Assembly: GCF_003268475.1 (NCBI RefSeq)
Contig: NZ_MCIF01000002.1
Span: 5,670,968 to 5,734,967, forward strand
Length of the DNA: 64,000 bases
Source: Thermogemmatispora tikiterensis
GTDB lineage: Bacteria > Chloroflexota > Ktedonobacteria > Ktedonobacterales > Ktedonobacteraceae
Direction: 5' to 3'
The position numbers were made by a program, and so were the translations under genes. The notes beneath the pieces are model-generated. The model worked only from the letters and a program-made list of their open reading frames with translations, was not told the origin of the DNA and ran no database searches. Positions 43,153 through 52,528 of the stretch are shown here, one piece after another (positions within the stretch are counted from its first letter, which is position 1; the number at the start of each line of letters is the position of its first letter).

Positions 43153-45873
43153 TCATTCATAGCGCAGCACGATCAACGGGCGTACGCGCACAGCCTGCCA
43201 GGCGACCAGGACCGCCGTGCTGGCGGCCAGGAGTAGCGGCATAACGACCAATCCAGCCATCACACCTGGCTCCATGCTAAGGATGAGGTTGTTGTTAAAG
43301 AGCACTTTGCTGAAGAGGATTACCCCGCCGGCAGCCAGGAGCGCCGCAATGGAGGAGCCAAGGCCGCCAGCGACAGCATACTCGATGGCTATCTGGCCGA
43401 GCAGACTTCTGGCCGTATAGCCTACTGCCTTGAGAATCCCTAGCTCGCGCCGCCGCTCCAGCATGGCCAGAGCTACCGCATTGGCGATGATGATGACCCC
43501 GGCCAGCAGCGAGAGCAAAGCCAGAGCCAGCAGGACCAGCGTGATCTGCTTCACTACTTGCAGAAAGGCCAGAGCGCCATCGGTCAGATTCTGCGCCGCT
43601 GCGTTGGGCACGATCTGGTTAATGGCCTGCAGGGCAGCCACGACCTCAGTGGTGGGCACCTTCAGGTAGAAGACGGTGGTTCTGTTGGCCTGTTGTGGGC
43701 TTAAGGAGGCCACAAAGGAGGCCGGGGCCAGAACTTTCCCCAGGGTCTGGTAGCTGCTGGCAATCGAGAAGACCCCTACGATGTGGGCCGTTCTGATGCT
43801 CTGGCCATCGAGGCTAGTGAAGGTAATGGTATCCCCGGGCCGCAGATTCAGCCCGGACCAGCCGGCGCGGGTCAGAATGGCGCTGATGAGGATATTGTTG
43901 CTGTTGGCGTCACGGGCGCTGAGGTTGCGACCGGCGATCAGGGTGAGCGTCGGCTGGCTGTGGGAGAGATCGAACCCTTCGAGGCCGCCCAGCATGGCGC
44001 GGTCTTGCTGGCCGTAGTCGCCACCAGGCATCTGCCCTTGTGCTGGACGCCCGTTGATAGCCACGGGCAGCGTCTGGCTGAAGAGGTTCACACGGCTGGC
44101 GCTGAGGCCCGGGATACTATGCAAGTGGGCGGCAAGGCGCGTACTGTCGCTGCCACTGGTGGTTACCACCAGGTTGTAGGGCTGCTGCTGGCTCAGAACG
44201 CTGCTAACGCGCTCCTGGAGATCCTGGCTCAGGCCAATATCGAGGCCGACCCCATAGACGCCGATAAAGAGCGCCAGGACAGTTGCCGTGACACGCGCGC
44301 GCCGTCGCCCGATGTTGCGCAGTGCCATCTTGAGGGAGATTTTCCAGAAGGGCGGCAGCCAGGGGAGCGCCAGACCCAGCAACGCGAGTGCCAGGAGCAA
44401 GAAGCTGAACATGGGGAGGAGTGGAAAGATGACCAGAGCACCCACCAGGCCAGCCAGCGCCAGCAGGATCGGCAGCGGGTGCAGCCTCTCAGGTACCGGT
44501 AGCCTGCTAATCAGCCCGAGTGAAGCGCTGAAAAGGCCGCTTAGCAAGAGCAGACAGGCAAAGGTACCGTAAGTCACGCCAACGGCGAGCACATAGTTGT
44601 TCTCCAGGATCACGCTTGCCAGCAAGCAGAAGAGCAAGGAGAGCAGAAAGAGCATTGCAAGCGTCAGACCACGACGATGGCGACCCAGCATCTCGCTTTC
44701 GCGCAGGACCTGTAGCGGGCGGATGGAGGCCGCCTGGGCGATCGGCAGCAGTCCGAAGATCAGGGCCGTCACGGTGCCAGTGAGCAGACCGGAGGCGATA
44801 ATGCTATAGTTGAGCAGAAACGGCAGGCTGATCCCGAGGCTCTGGAGCAGCTGACGGGTCAGGTAGCTTATACCGATAGCGGCAAGCGCTCCCAGCAGAC
44901 CACCGCCGAGGCCGAGCAGGCCCGCCTCCAGGCCGAAGAGGAGGTAGAGATCGCGGCGGCGGTAGCCGACCGTCTTGAGCATGGCGATCTCGGTCCGGCG
45001 GCGTGAGAGCAGCACCTGCATCGTGTTCACGATGCCCACGCCGCCAATGAGCAACGCCAGCAGGCCAGCGATTTTCAGGAACTGGCTGATCTGGTCAATT
45101 GACGACTGCTGGGCCTTGAAGAGATCGCTGGCCGTCTGCACACTGACCAGCGGGAAACGCCGGTTAATAGCAGTCACGGCGCGCGCCGTTTGGGCCTGTG
45201 AGCTGGTGGTGAGGTCGATCAGGGTATAGGTGGCCAGGGCTGCAGATCTGGCCGCCAGGTAGGTTTGTTGCGACAGAAGCACCAGATTACCGGCCTGGGC
45301 GAAGCTCCCGCTGTTGGCGATTACACCGGCGATCGTCACCGTCATCGTCTCGCCGGCTCCATTCAGGCTCTTCACGTAGAGAGGGAAGCGTTCGTTGAGC
45401 TGCTTATGGTAGAGCGTCAGAAACTGCTCAGTGACGACAACCTGATGGCCCTCAAGCGCACTGCGCAGCGTGGCCCCACTCGGCGCGCGGAACTGTGGAG
45501 GCGAGACCAGGGGGAAGCTTGCAGGATCAACGGCCTCCACTGGAAACGTCTGGGTTATGGCCGTCTGGTTGCTCAGAGCCCCGTTGGCGCCGATAACAGC
45601 TGTATAGCTGCTGATGAGACCCTGCTCTTTGAGCTGATCGAAAAAGCTGAGATCGGTGGGCCTGAGCGGCGCGCCGGAGGCGTTGATGGCGATATCACCG
45701 CCAGTGGCATCGCGTGCGCTGTCGGCCAGCGAGTGCTGCAGCATAGAGCCGACGAGCTGCAGGGAAACAATGGCCATGACCCCCACTGCGATGCAGAGGA
45801 TGGCCAGAAAACTGTGCTGACCGCTGCGTAACAGGGACCTTCCGCTATAGTGCAGGTAGAAAGAGGCTTTCAT
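43153..45873 (-). CDS. ABC transporter permease, FtsX/MacB type
   Basis: The 906-residue membrane protein has two FtsX-like permease units. An N-terminal helix and MacB-type extracellular domain (about 20-250) precede three helices (about 265-400) with the cytoplasmic motif LLSRRRTEIAMLKTVGYRRRDL. After further helices (about 405-530) a second extracellular domain follows, and the C-terminal unit repeats ALAMLERRRELGILKAVGYTARSLLGQIAIE. This fits exporters of lipoproteins, peptides or lipids that work by mechanotransmission. The ATG at 45873 starts the typical MKASFYLHYSGRSLLR. It is 48 bases after the ATPase gene, in one operon. Confidence 0.88.
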   Translation of the reverse strand: MKASFYLHYSGRSLLRSGQHSFLAILCIAVGVMAIVSLQLVGSMLQHSLADSARDATGGDIAINASGAPLRPTDLSFFDQLKEQGLISSYTAVIGANGALSNQTAITQTFPVEAVDPASFPLVSPPQFRAPSGATLRSALEGHQVVVTEQFLTLYHKQLNERFPLYVKSLNGAGETMTVTIAGVIANSGSFAQAGNLVLLSQQTYLAARSAALATYTLIDLTTSSQAQTARAVTAINRRFPLVSVQTASDLFKAQQSSIDQISQFLKIAGLLALLIGGVGIVNTMQVLLSRRRTEIAMLKTVGYRRRDLYLLFGLEAGLLGLGGGLLGALAAIGISYLTRQLLQSLGISLPFLLNYSIIASGLLTGTVTALIFGLLPIAQAASIRPLQVLRESEMLGRHRRGLTLAMLFLLSLLFCLLASVILENNYVLAVGVTYGTFACLLLLSGLFSASLGLISRLPVPERLHPLPILLALAGLVGALVIFPLLPMFSFLLLALALLGLALPWLPPFWKISLKMALRNIGRRRARVTATVLALFIGVYGVGLDIGLSQDLQERVSSVLSQQQPYNLVVTTSGSDSTRLAAHLHSIPGLSASRVNLFSQTLPVAINGRPAQGQMPGGDYGQQDRAMLGGLEGFDLSHSQPTLTLIAGRNLSARDANSNNILISAILTRAGWSGLNLRPGDTITFTSLDGQSIRTAHIVGVFSIASSYQTLGKVLAPASFVASLSPQQANRTTVFYLKVPTTEVVAALQAINQIVPNAAAQNLTDGALAFLQVVKQITLVLLALALLSLLAGVIIIANAVALAMLERRRELGILKAVGYTARSLLGQIAIEYAVAGGLGSSIAALLAAGGVILFSKVLFNNNLILSMEPGVMAGLVVMPLLLAASTAVLVAWQAVRVRPLIVLRYE

Positions 45874-45921
45874 CTCTATTGCTCGCTTCTTACTATAGTG
45901 ACAGTCAAGAACTGTTAGCAC

Positions 45922-46671
45922 TTACTGCGTGACTGCAGAGTGAGTCGCCTCAATGGCCGCGATCTGGCCGTCGACGATGCGTATCGTGCGGTCGGCCAGG
46001 GAGGCGACCAGCGGGTCGTGAGTCGCGATGATAAAGGTCTTACCGAGTGTTGAGCGCAGCTGCAGAATCAGCTGAAGAACGTGCTCGCTATTGCGAGCAT
46101 CAAGGTTGCCCGTTGGCTCATCGGCGATGATCAGCGCCGGATCGCAGGCCAGAGCACGAGCCAGAGCGACGCGCTGCTGCTCGCCACCAGACAGCTGGTT
46201 GGGGCGGTGGTGAAGACGCTGTTCGAGACCAACGAGCGTGAGCAGCTCGCGGGCGCGCGTCGCCGGCGATCCCCGGTGCTTGCCGGTATAGAGCGGCAGC
46301 TCTACGTTCTCCTGAGCTGTCAGGGTGGGAATCAGGTTGAAAGCCTGAAAGACCATGCCCAGGCTGCGATTGCGTACGCTGGCCAGCTGGCTCTCGCGCA
46401 GGTGGCTAATATCCATACCGTTGAGCAGGACCCGACCCGTGCTCGGGCTATCCAGTCCGGCGATGATGCCCAGCAAGGTGCTCTTGCCAGCCCCTGATGG
46501 CCCTACGATCGCGACAATCTCGCTCTCGTAAATCTGGAAACTGATGCCTTTGAGAATCGCAAGCTGTTCGTGGCTTAGTGGCAACGTTTTGGTAATCTCC
46601 TGTACATCAAGGATGACAGCGCTCTCCGTTGCCTGGGGATAAGAGCTCGGGACCGCTGGCTGACTGTTCAT
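45922..46671 (-). CDS. ABC transporter ATP-binding protein (LolD/MacB type)
   Basis: The 249-residue ATPase has Walker A GPSGAGKST (57-65), a Q-loop (MVFQAFNLIPTLTAQENVELPL), signature LSGGEQQRVALARAL, Walker B LIIADEPTGNLD and the switch His in IIATHD. The TGNLD end and the Q-loop wording are those of the LolD/MacB/FtsE group and match the FtsX-type permease that follows. AAAGGAG stands eight bases before the ATG at 46671. The operon is divergent from a two-component system that may control it. Confidence 0.92.
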   Translation of the reverse strand: MNSQPAVPSSYPQATESAVILDVQEITKTLPLSHEQLAILKGISFQIYESEIVAIVGPSGAGKSTLLGIIAGLDSPSTGRVLLNGMDISHLRESQLASVRNRSLGMVFQAFNLIPTLTAQENVELPLYTGKHRGSPATRARELLTLVGLEQRLHHRPNQLSGGEQQRVALARALACDPALIIADEPTGNLDARNSEHVLQLILQLRSTLGKTFIIATHDPLVASLADRTIRIVDGQIAAIEATHSAVTQ

Positions 46672-46888
46672 GGCAGCAACTCCTTTTTGTTTGGCGTTTC
46701 GCCAGTCTCTCGCTTCTTGCTCGTGCTTGCAGACGTGAGCAGCTGCCTGATGGAAGGAACCCTTGCCGGCCTGGATCTTGTGCTGCGACTGCCTCGGGTC
46801 AGGTCGGGCAGGGCTGGCAGCGCTCATATGGGTCGAGTATAGGGAGAGCGAGGCCAGGCCGGTAGTGGAGGTAATCACCAGAATCGCC

Positions 46889-46900
46889 TGACAGATGTCA
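46889..46900. promoter_or_regulatory. Inverted repeat TGACAGATGTCA
   Basis: TGACA and TGTCA arms around GA lie 25 bases before the -35 box of the kinase promoter, a place suited to an activator such as the DesR-like regulator. Confidence 0.3.
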
Positions 46901-46924
46901 TACCAGTCTGATGATTGTCTTCAC

Positions 46925-46953
46925 TGGACATGGCCCGCTGGGCCGGCTATACT
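46925..46953 (+). promoter_or_regulatory. Promoter of the DesK/DesR-like operon
   Basis: TGGACA (46925-46930) and TATACT (46948-46953) are 17 bases apart. The spacer itself holds an inverted repeat GGCCC-GCT-GGGCC (46932-46944), which may be a protein site. Confidence 0.5.
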
Positions 46954-47103
46954 CACCTCAAGGGGAGGAAACAGTTGGGAGAAGGGCAACAAGTAACCTA
47001 TGGAGTCAGAGGGTGCTTCGATCTGCACCAGCCCAATCCTGGTAAGTAAAATGAAGATGCCTGTCAGTCAGCCAGCCTGTCCAGGCTAGAAACGAGCAAC
47101 TGT

Positions 47104-48477
47104 ATGTCACCCCGTCTGCACCCACTCTGGCCGTTTCGCCGGAGGAGGGTTCCCCTTGTGGCAGAGAGAGAGCCACAGTCTGCTCTAGAGGCAGCCTCGC
47201 CCTGGCCGGTGGAGCGGCTATCGCCCTATCTCATCTGGAGTGTCTGGGTAGCATGGGTTCCTCTCTTCTTGCCTATTATTATTGAGATGCTATTATCTCA
47301 TCCGAAGACAATTGATGCTGTCATTTCTGTGGCAGGAGTCATTTGCTTTTTTGGTATCTATCTCTGGGCGAGCTTACGTGATGCCTGGTATCTGGCTTCC
47401 ACGCCACCAATGGCCAGTCTTGTTGAGGCGCGTCTGCCGCGTGCCTGGCTGGTCTTGGGGGTGCTGAGTCTCCTGTCAATCCCGTTAGTGCTCCTCAATG
47501 GAGGTAATAACTGGTTCAACCTCTTCTACTACATCAGTGGCTACAGTGGCGGACGTCTCCCTGTGCGTCAGACGGTGCTGGCTGTGGGCGGGCTAGAGCT
47601 GCTGGCGACGCTCCTCGGGCTGCTGGCCCATAACCCGCTCAGTGTGCTGGGTATGACCCTGCTATTCATCGCCATCATAGGCGCCCTCATCTCGGCTGTG
47701 GGCCATTTTGTCAGGACCAGCCAGCGGCTGCGCAGCGCGCGCGTGGAGATCGCCCGTCTGGCGGCCACTGCAGAGCGGCTGCGCATTGCGCGTGATCTCC
47801 ACGACCTGCTCGGCCACAGTCTTTCATTGATCGCGCTGAAGAGCGAGTTGGCTGGCCGTCTGCTTGATCAGGCGCCGGAGCGAGCGGCGCGTGAGATCCG
47901 TGACATTGAGCAGGTTGCTCGCTTCACCTTGCAAGAAGTACGTGAGGCGGTGAGCGCCTACCGTCGGCCAGCGCTGCTCGATGAGCTACAGGCGGCGCGT
48001 GAATTACTAGAGGTGGCCGGGGTACGCTATCGGCTAGAAGGAGAGGGTGCTCTGGAGGCAGTGAAGGTACCGGCGCTAGAGGTGGCCTGTTCCTGGATTG
48101 TGCGCGAAGGAGTGACCAACGTCATCCGGCATAGTCGGGCGCGCGAGTGTTGCATACGCTTCAGACGGGGAGAGCGCATGCTCTGGATCACGATTAGCAA
48201 CGATGGATGCGTACCGCCTGCTCGCGGTGGAGGGCTGGCGGGCAACGGACTGCGAGGTCTGGCTGAACGCGTACTGGAACTAGGCGGCCAGTTCGAAGCG
48301 GGGCCGGTAGCCGATAGTTTCCGCCTGGAAGTGGCATTACCCTTGACGGGGCGTCGCAGTGAGCCAACAGAAGTCTCTGTCTCTGAGCATGGCGGCCTTG
48401 AAGCAGGGCGGAGACGCGTTGAGAGACCAGGCGACGTCACAGGAGGACAGAGCGATGATACGAGTCCTGCTGGCTGA
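47104..48477 (+). CDS. NarL-family sensor histidine kinase (DesK-like)
   Basis: The 457-residue protein has about five to six N-terminal membrane helices (roughly 42-64, 71-90, 112-131, 156-175, 180-203) and a HisKA_3 domain with His233 (RLRIARDLHDLLGHSLS), the wording of DesK-type kinases. The ATPase domain has WIVREGVTNVIRHSRA and GNGLRGLAERV. DesK senses membrane state in Bacillus; this kinase may do the same or watch envelope stress, given the divergent exporter. A tail of about 50 residues after the ATPase domain is Arg/Glu-rich. Its 3' end overlaps the regulator gene by 23 bases. Confidence 0.88.
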   Translation: MSPRLHPLWPFRRRRVPLVAEREPQSALEAASPWPVERLSPYLIWSVWVAWVPLFLPIIIEMLLSHPKTIDAVISVAGVICFFGIYLWASLRDAWYLASTPPMASLVEARLPRAWLVLGVLSLLSIPLVLLNGGNNWFNLFYYISGYSGGRLPVRQTVLAVGGLELLATLLGLLAHNPLSVLGMTLLFIAIIGALISAVGHFVRTSQRLRSARVEIARLAATAERLRIARDLHDLLGHSLSLIALKSELAGRLLDQAPERAAREIRDIEQVARFTLQEVREAVSAYRRPALLDELQAARELLEVAGVRYRLEGEGALEAVKVPALEVACSWIVREGVTNVIRHSRARECCIRFRRGERMLWITISNDGCVPPARGGGLAGNGLRGLAERVLELGGQFEAGPVADSFRLEVALPLTGRRSEPTEVSVSEHGGLEAGRRRVERPGDVTGGQSDDTSPAG

Positions 48478-49060
48478 AGATCAAGCAATGGTGCGTGGTG
48501 CCCTGGTAGCGCTGCTCAGTCTGGCGGGTGACATCGAGGTTGTTGCCGAAGTCGGACGTGGTGACCAGGTCGTACCGGCGGCATTAGAGACGCAACCCGA
48601 TGTAGCGCTTTTGGACATCGAGATGCCGGGCGGCGATGGTCTCACGGTAGCGGCGGCGCTCCATCGGCAGCTGCCAGAGTGTCGCATCCTCATTCTGACC
48701 ACTTTTGGGCGTCCTGGCTATCTCAAGCAGGCGCTGGCCAACGGCGTTGTTGGTTTCCTGCTCAAGGATGCTCCGTCGGCGCAACTGGCCACCGCCATCC
48801 GGCGGGCACTGGCGGGTGAGCGCATCGTTGATCCCGGCCTGGCGATAGCGGCCCTCAGCGAAGGAGACAATCCTCTGACCGAGCGCGAGCGGGAAGTCTT
48901 GCGGGCTGCCCTGCCTGGAGCAAGCATAGCCGAGATCGCGGCGCAGCTTTTTCTCTCCGAAGGAACGGTGCGTAACTATCTCTCGGTTGCCATTCAGAAA
49001 ATGGGGGCGCGCAATCGCATTGAGGCAGCGCAGCTGGCCCGTCAGAAAGGCTGGCTTTAG
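48455..49060 (+). CDS. LuxR/NarL-type response regulator (DesR-like)
   Basis: The 201-residue regulator has a receiver domain (phosphorylated Asp54 in VALLDIEMPGGDG; Thr in ILTTFGRPGYL; Lys in LLKDA) and a C-terminal helix-turn-helix (LTEREREVLRAALPGASIAEIAAQLFLSEGTVRNYLS). It resembles DesR in its LLAEDQ and FGRPGYL wording. ATG at 48455 is supported by AGGAGG eight bases upstream; overlap with the kinase gene suggests coupling. It may act on the divergent exporter operon and its own promoter. Confidence 0.92.
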   Translation: MIRVLLAEDQAMVRGALVALLSLAGDIEVVAEVGRGDQVVPAALETQPDVALLDIEMPGGDGLTVAAALHRQLPECRILILTTFGRPGYLKQALANGVVGFLLKDAPSAQLATAIRRALAGERIVDPGLAIAALSEGDNPLTEREREVLRAALPGASIAEIAAQLFLSEGTVRNYLSVAIQKMGARNRIEAAQLARQKGWL

Positions 49061-49173
49061 CGGCCAGTGGCCGTCAGAGGAGTAGTCAATGGCGGATCGG
49101 TCGAGGCGGGTGTGGGTGGTCCCTTTTGCCCAGACCTTGCTCACGAGCGTGCAAAAGCAGGAGTCAGGGAGAG

Positions 49174-49192
49174 CTGCTATAATAAATAGCAG
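49174..49192 (+). promoter_or_regulatory. Inverted repeat holding a TATAAT box
   Basis: CTGCTAT (49174-49180) and ATAGCAG (49186-49192) flank AATAA. The sequence includes a perfect TATAAT at 49178-49183, 78 bases before the next ATG, but I see no convincing -35 box, as in activator-dependent promoters. Confidence 0.35.
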
Positions 49193-49261
49193 TCAACGAC
49201 GACAGGAGAGACGTCTTTGCTCGGGCCCGGGTAGTTGCGCGTCACAGAGAAGAAGCCTGCT

Positions 49262-50647
49262 ATGGTACAGACCAGCGATGACAGCCGGACGAACCTGATT
49301 GCCAGTCTGCAGGAGCGTGCCGAAGAGCTGGCCCAGCTCAACCGCATTGCCATTGCACTCACCTCAGAGTTCGATCTCCAGCGCCTGCTCCAGATGATCA
49401 CCGACGCCGCGCGCAAGGTGACCGCAGCCGAGTACGCTGCCTTTTTCCTCATTCCCGAACTCACTAATGAATCGCCGGAGCGGCGCAGCAAAAAGGGCCT
49501 CTTTCATCTGGCGGCGATCTCTGGCGAGCACGGAGTCGAAGAGCACTTTCGCCATGTCGGTCCGGTCGAGGGGGTTGGCGTGCTTCATCCCGTCTTCTGG
49601 AAAGGCACCTCCGTACTGGTGGACGACGTCCTCGCCGACCGACGCTACGTTGGCATTCCCCGCGGCCATATCCCTGTACGCAGCTTTCTTGGCGTCCAGC
49701 TGCGGACGCGCGAAGGGTCGATCCTGGGAGCCTTCCTCATTGGGCACACGCAACCCAACCGCTTCAAACCGCGCCATGTCGAGCTGATCGAGGCCCTCAG
49801 CGCGCAGGCTGCTGTTGCCATTCACAATGCCCAGCTCATTGCCCGCGAGCGCCACGCCATGGAAGAGCAGGCCGCGCGGCTCGAGCGTGAGGTCCGCGAG
49901 CGCACCGCTGAGCTCGAGCGCCGCAACCAGGAGCTGACGCGAGTGGCCACCGACCTTCAGACCCTGCATCACGAGCTGACCGAGGCCCAGAAACGCCAGA
50001 TGCTGGCCGACGAGCGCAGCCGCATCGCCCAGGAACTGCACGATCGCGTCCAGCAGACCCTGTTCACCATTGGCCTCAAGGCCGACTGGGCTTTAGAGCA
50101 GCTGCCGCCGGGGTCGCCATTGGAGCGTCCCCTACGCACCATCAAGCAGCTGGCCTCGTTAGGAACGGCCCAGGTACGCGATGCCATCTTTGCCCTCTCC
50201 TCCAGCGAGCCGCAGACGCAGGATGGTGGCCTGATCAGTCGCCTGCATGCCCTCATTCACGACCTGCGCGAATCCGCCGCTGAGCTGGATATGGACCTTG
50301 TCGTCGCCGAGTGGGCCAGTGCGCCGCCGGTAGCAGTCGAGAACGCCCTTTTCAGCGTAGCGCGCGAGGCGCTTTCCAACGTCCTGCGCCACGCCCAGGC
50401 GACCACTGTCGTGGTCACCGTGCAGGTCACGCGCACACAGGCTATGCTGGTCGTTCAGGATAACGGGGTCGGCCTGGCGCCGGAGATCCTGGAGAACTAC
50501 CGTCACAATCCGGCCCATCTCGGACTGCGCGGCATGCAGCAGCGGGTGTGCGACTGTGGCGGCCAGCTTCTGCTAGTCAACGGTGAGGAAGGTGGCCTGA
50601 TCGTGAAGGCGGTGATCCCTCTTGATTCGCTTACTGATCGTCGATGA
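49262..50647 (+). CDS. GAF-domain NarL-family sensor histidine kinase
   Basis: The 461-residue soluble kinase has a GAF domain (about 25-195; LTSEFDLQRLLQMITDAARKVTAAEYAAFFLI and VRSFLGVQLRTREGSILGAFLIGH), a coiled-coil (about 198-250) and a HisKA_3 domain with His260 (SRIAQELHDRVQQTLFTIGLKADWALEQL). The ATPase part shows VAREALSNVLRHAQA, DNGVGL and HLGLRGMQQR. The GAF family includes haem-binding gas sensors (DevS/DosT); whether this one binds haem cannot be told. It precedes the CO dehydrogenase genes and may sense CO, oxygen or redox state. Confidence 0.9.
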   Translation: MVQTSDDSRTNLIASLQERAEELAQLNRIAIALTSEFDLQRLLQMITDAARKVTAAEYAAFFLIPELTNESPERRSKKGLFHLAAISGEHGVEEHFRHVGPVEGVGVLHPVFWKGTSVLVDDVLADRRYVGIPRGHIPVRSFLGVQLRTREGSILGAFLIGHTQPNRFKPRHVELIEALSAQAAVAIHNAQLIARERHAMEEQAARLEREVRERTAELERRNQELTRVATDLQTLHHELTEAQKRQMLADERSRIAQELHDRVQQTLFTIGLKADWALEQLPPGSPLERPLRTIKQLASLGTAQVRDAIFALSSSEPQTQDGGLISRLHALIHDLRESAAELDMDLVVAEWASAPPVAVENALFSVAREALSNVLRHAQATTVVVTVQVTRTQAMLVVQDNGVGLAPEILENYRHNPAHLGLRGMQQRVCDCGGQLLLVNGEEGGLIVKAVIPLDSLTDRR

Positions 50648-51257
50648 TCACGAGATGGTGCGCGAGGGCCTCAAGGCCATGCTGGTCTCGGAGCCAGATT
50701 TTGAGATCGTGGGTGAGGCGGCCAATGCCGAGCAGGCCCTGGGGTTGGTCGAGCGCCTGCGTCCTGACATCATTCTGCTCGATGTGCGCCTGCCGGGGGT
50801 CAGTGGCGTAGCTCTGTGCCGCCAGGTCTGCGAGCGCTACCCTGAGATCGGGGTCATCATTGTCACCACCTATACCGATGAGCAGCTGGTGGCCGAATGC
50901 CTGCAGGCGGGCGCCCGCGGCTATATCGTCAAGGACATCGAGCGTTTCGATCTCAAGCGCTCGATCCGGGCGGTAGCGCGTGGTGAGGCGGCCATCGATC
51001 CCAAGGCGGCGGTGGCCGTACTGGCCCATTTGCGCCGGACGCCGGTGCGTCAGGAGCCGGGGCCGGAGCCGCTGAGCGCCCAGCAACTGGTGATTCTGCG
51101 CCTGATCGCTCAGGGCCTTTCCAGTCGCGAGATTGCCGCCAAGCTCTACCTCAGCGAGAACACGGTCAAGAGCTACGTTCAGGAGATCCTGCATCGTCTG
51201 GGAGTCAAGAATCGCACCGAGGCCGTCATGGTAGCTGTCAAGCAGGGCTGGCTCTAG
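50622..51257 (+). CDS. LuxR/NarL-type response regulator
   Basis: The 211-residue regulator has Asp54 (IILLDVRLPGVSG), Thr (VIIVTTYTDEQ) and Lys (GYIVKDIERF) of a receiver domain and a LuxR-type helix-turn-helix (LSAQQLVILRLIAQGLSSREIAAKLYLSENTVKSYVQEIL). The start is TTG at 50622, so the gene overlaps the kinase by 26 bases; no ATG gives a full receiver domain. It ends 390 bases before coxM and is the natural candidate to control the cox operon. Confidence 0.92.
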   Translation: MIRLLIVDDHEMVREGLKAMLVSEPDFEIVGEAANAEQALGLVERLRPDIILLDVRLPGVSGVALCRQVCERYPEIGVIIVTTYTDEQLVAECLQAGARGYIVKDIERFDLKRSIRAVARGEAAIDPKAAVAVLAHLRRTPVRQEPGPEPLSAQQLVILRLIAQGLSSREIAAKLYLSENTVKSYVQEILHRLGVKNRTEAVMVAVKQGWL

Positions 51258-51647
51258 GCGGGCAGCGAGTCCATGAGTTGATCAATCAGCCAGTGAGCCA
51301 GCCAGTCAGTCAGCCGATGGTGTTGCCCGGGTGCAGCTTTTGCTGATCGACCTCCCTCCAAAAGCAGGGGAGCAAGACCCTGCATTCGGAGGTAACAGGC
51401 GCTTCCTCATCCTGGCTATACTGGAAGCAGTGTAGACAATCAACCACGCCACGCTCTGCGACGAAATGCTGAGCTGAGACGAGACGCTCAGCCATCACAC
51501 CCAAGCCAGCGCCAGACAGGATTGAGCACGCCGCAAAGGCCGACTGGGAGGAATCATGTGCAGCCATCCGGCCTGGCCGCGTCGCGGGTCATGCCCCATC
51601 CTGCCTGCTCAGTAGGCTGCCAGTGACGAAACGGAGGTGATCTCCCC
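51258..51647. other. Region upstream of the cox operon
   Basis: Contains CAGTCAGTCAG (51304-51314) and a TATACT at 51417-51422 without a good -35 box, again fitting an activated promoter. A minus-strand frame at 51310-51567 (85 codons, Cys-containing) lacks a ribosome site and is not accepted. Confidence 0.4.
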
Positions 51648-52526
51648 TTGATCCCTGGTCCTTTTGACTATCAGGTGGCCGGCAGCGTCGCTGAGGCCAT
51701 CGCCTTACTGGACCAGCACGGCGCCGATGCCAAGGTGCTCGCGGGTGGGCATAGCCTTATCCCCCTCCTGCGCTTTCGCCTCGCCTCCCCTGCCGTTCTG
51801 GTGGACATCAACCGCCTGCGCGACCTGGAGTACATACAAGAAGCCGACGGCACCCTGCACATTGGGGCTTTGACGCGCGAAGTCGACCTGGAGGCCTCAG
51901 ACCTCATTCGCCGGCGCTATCCCATACTGGCCGATACGGCCCGCGTCATCGCTGATCCCGTGGTACGCAACTGGGCCACGGTCGGCGGCAACCTGGCCCA
52001 CGCCGATCCGGCCAATGATCACCCGGCGACCATGCTCGCTCTGGGCGCTCAGCTCGTAGCGACTGGCCCCGCTGGCCAGCGTCTGATTCCGATCGAGCAC
52101 TTCTTTACCGACAGCAGCTTTGAGACGACGCTGCAGCCCAACGAGCTGCTGACCGAGATCCGTGTCCCGGCTCCGTCCGAGCGCAGCGGCGGCGCCTATT
52201 TGAAGCTAGAGCGCAAGGTCGGTGACTACGCCATTGCTGGTGTGGCCGCCTACGTTGTCCTGGACGGGGCCGGGCACGTCACCTACGCCGGCATCGGCCT
52301 GACCAACGTCGGCCCGACTCCCATCAAGGCCCGCGCCGCTGAGCAGCTCTTGCTTGGCAGCACCCTTGACGACGCGGTCATCGCCCAGGCCGCCAGGCAA
52401 GCCGCTGCCGAGGCCCAGCCCGTCAGCGACCTGCGCGGTCCCGCGGACTACAAGCGTGCGATGGTTGAAACCCTGACCATGCGGGCGCTGCGCCAGGCGC
52501 GCAGCCGCGCAACAGGAGGCGCCTAG
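51648..52526 (+). CDS. coxM: Aerobic CO dehydrogenase, medium FAD subunit
   Basis: The 292-residue flavoprotein subunit carries electrons from the iron-sulfur subunit to the quinone pool. FAD-contacting motifs are AGGHSLIPLLRFRLASP (the AGGHS loop) and ATVGGNLAHADPANDHPA (TVGGN loop). The start is TTG at 51648, fixed by the strong GGAGGTGAT site eight bases before it and by the usual IPGPFDYQVAGSVAEAI N-terminus. Gene order M-S-L with 2-base gaps is that of form I CO dehydrogenases. Confidence 0.93.
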   Translation: MIPGPFDYQVAGSVAEAIALLDQHGADAKVLAGGHSLIPLLRFRLASPAVLVDINRLRDLEYIQEADGTLHIGALTREVDLEASDLIRRRYPILADTARVIADPVVRNWATVGGNLAHADPANDHPATMLALGAQLVATGPAGQRLIPIEHFFTDSSFETTLQPNELLTEIRVPAPSERSGGAYLKLERKVGDYAIAGVAAYVVLDGAGHVTYAGIGLTNVGPTPIKARAAEQLLLGSTLDDAVIAQAARQAAAEAQPVSDLRGPADYKRAMVETLTMRALRQARSRATGGA

Positions 52527-52528
52527 CC

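Larger units (their letters stand above)
46672..47103. other. Divergent control region of exporter and two-component genes
   Basis: This 432-base region holds the promoter of the kinase gene and a TGACA-GA-TGTCA inverted repeat (both listed). It also has a CTGTCAGTCAGCCAGCC run at 47061. No gene is seen. Confidence 0.5.

Noticed and set aside
51310..51567. 85-codon Cys-containing minus-strand frame before coxM
   Set aside because: No ribosome binding site, no homologous pattern, and it lies across the expected cox promoter region.
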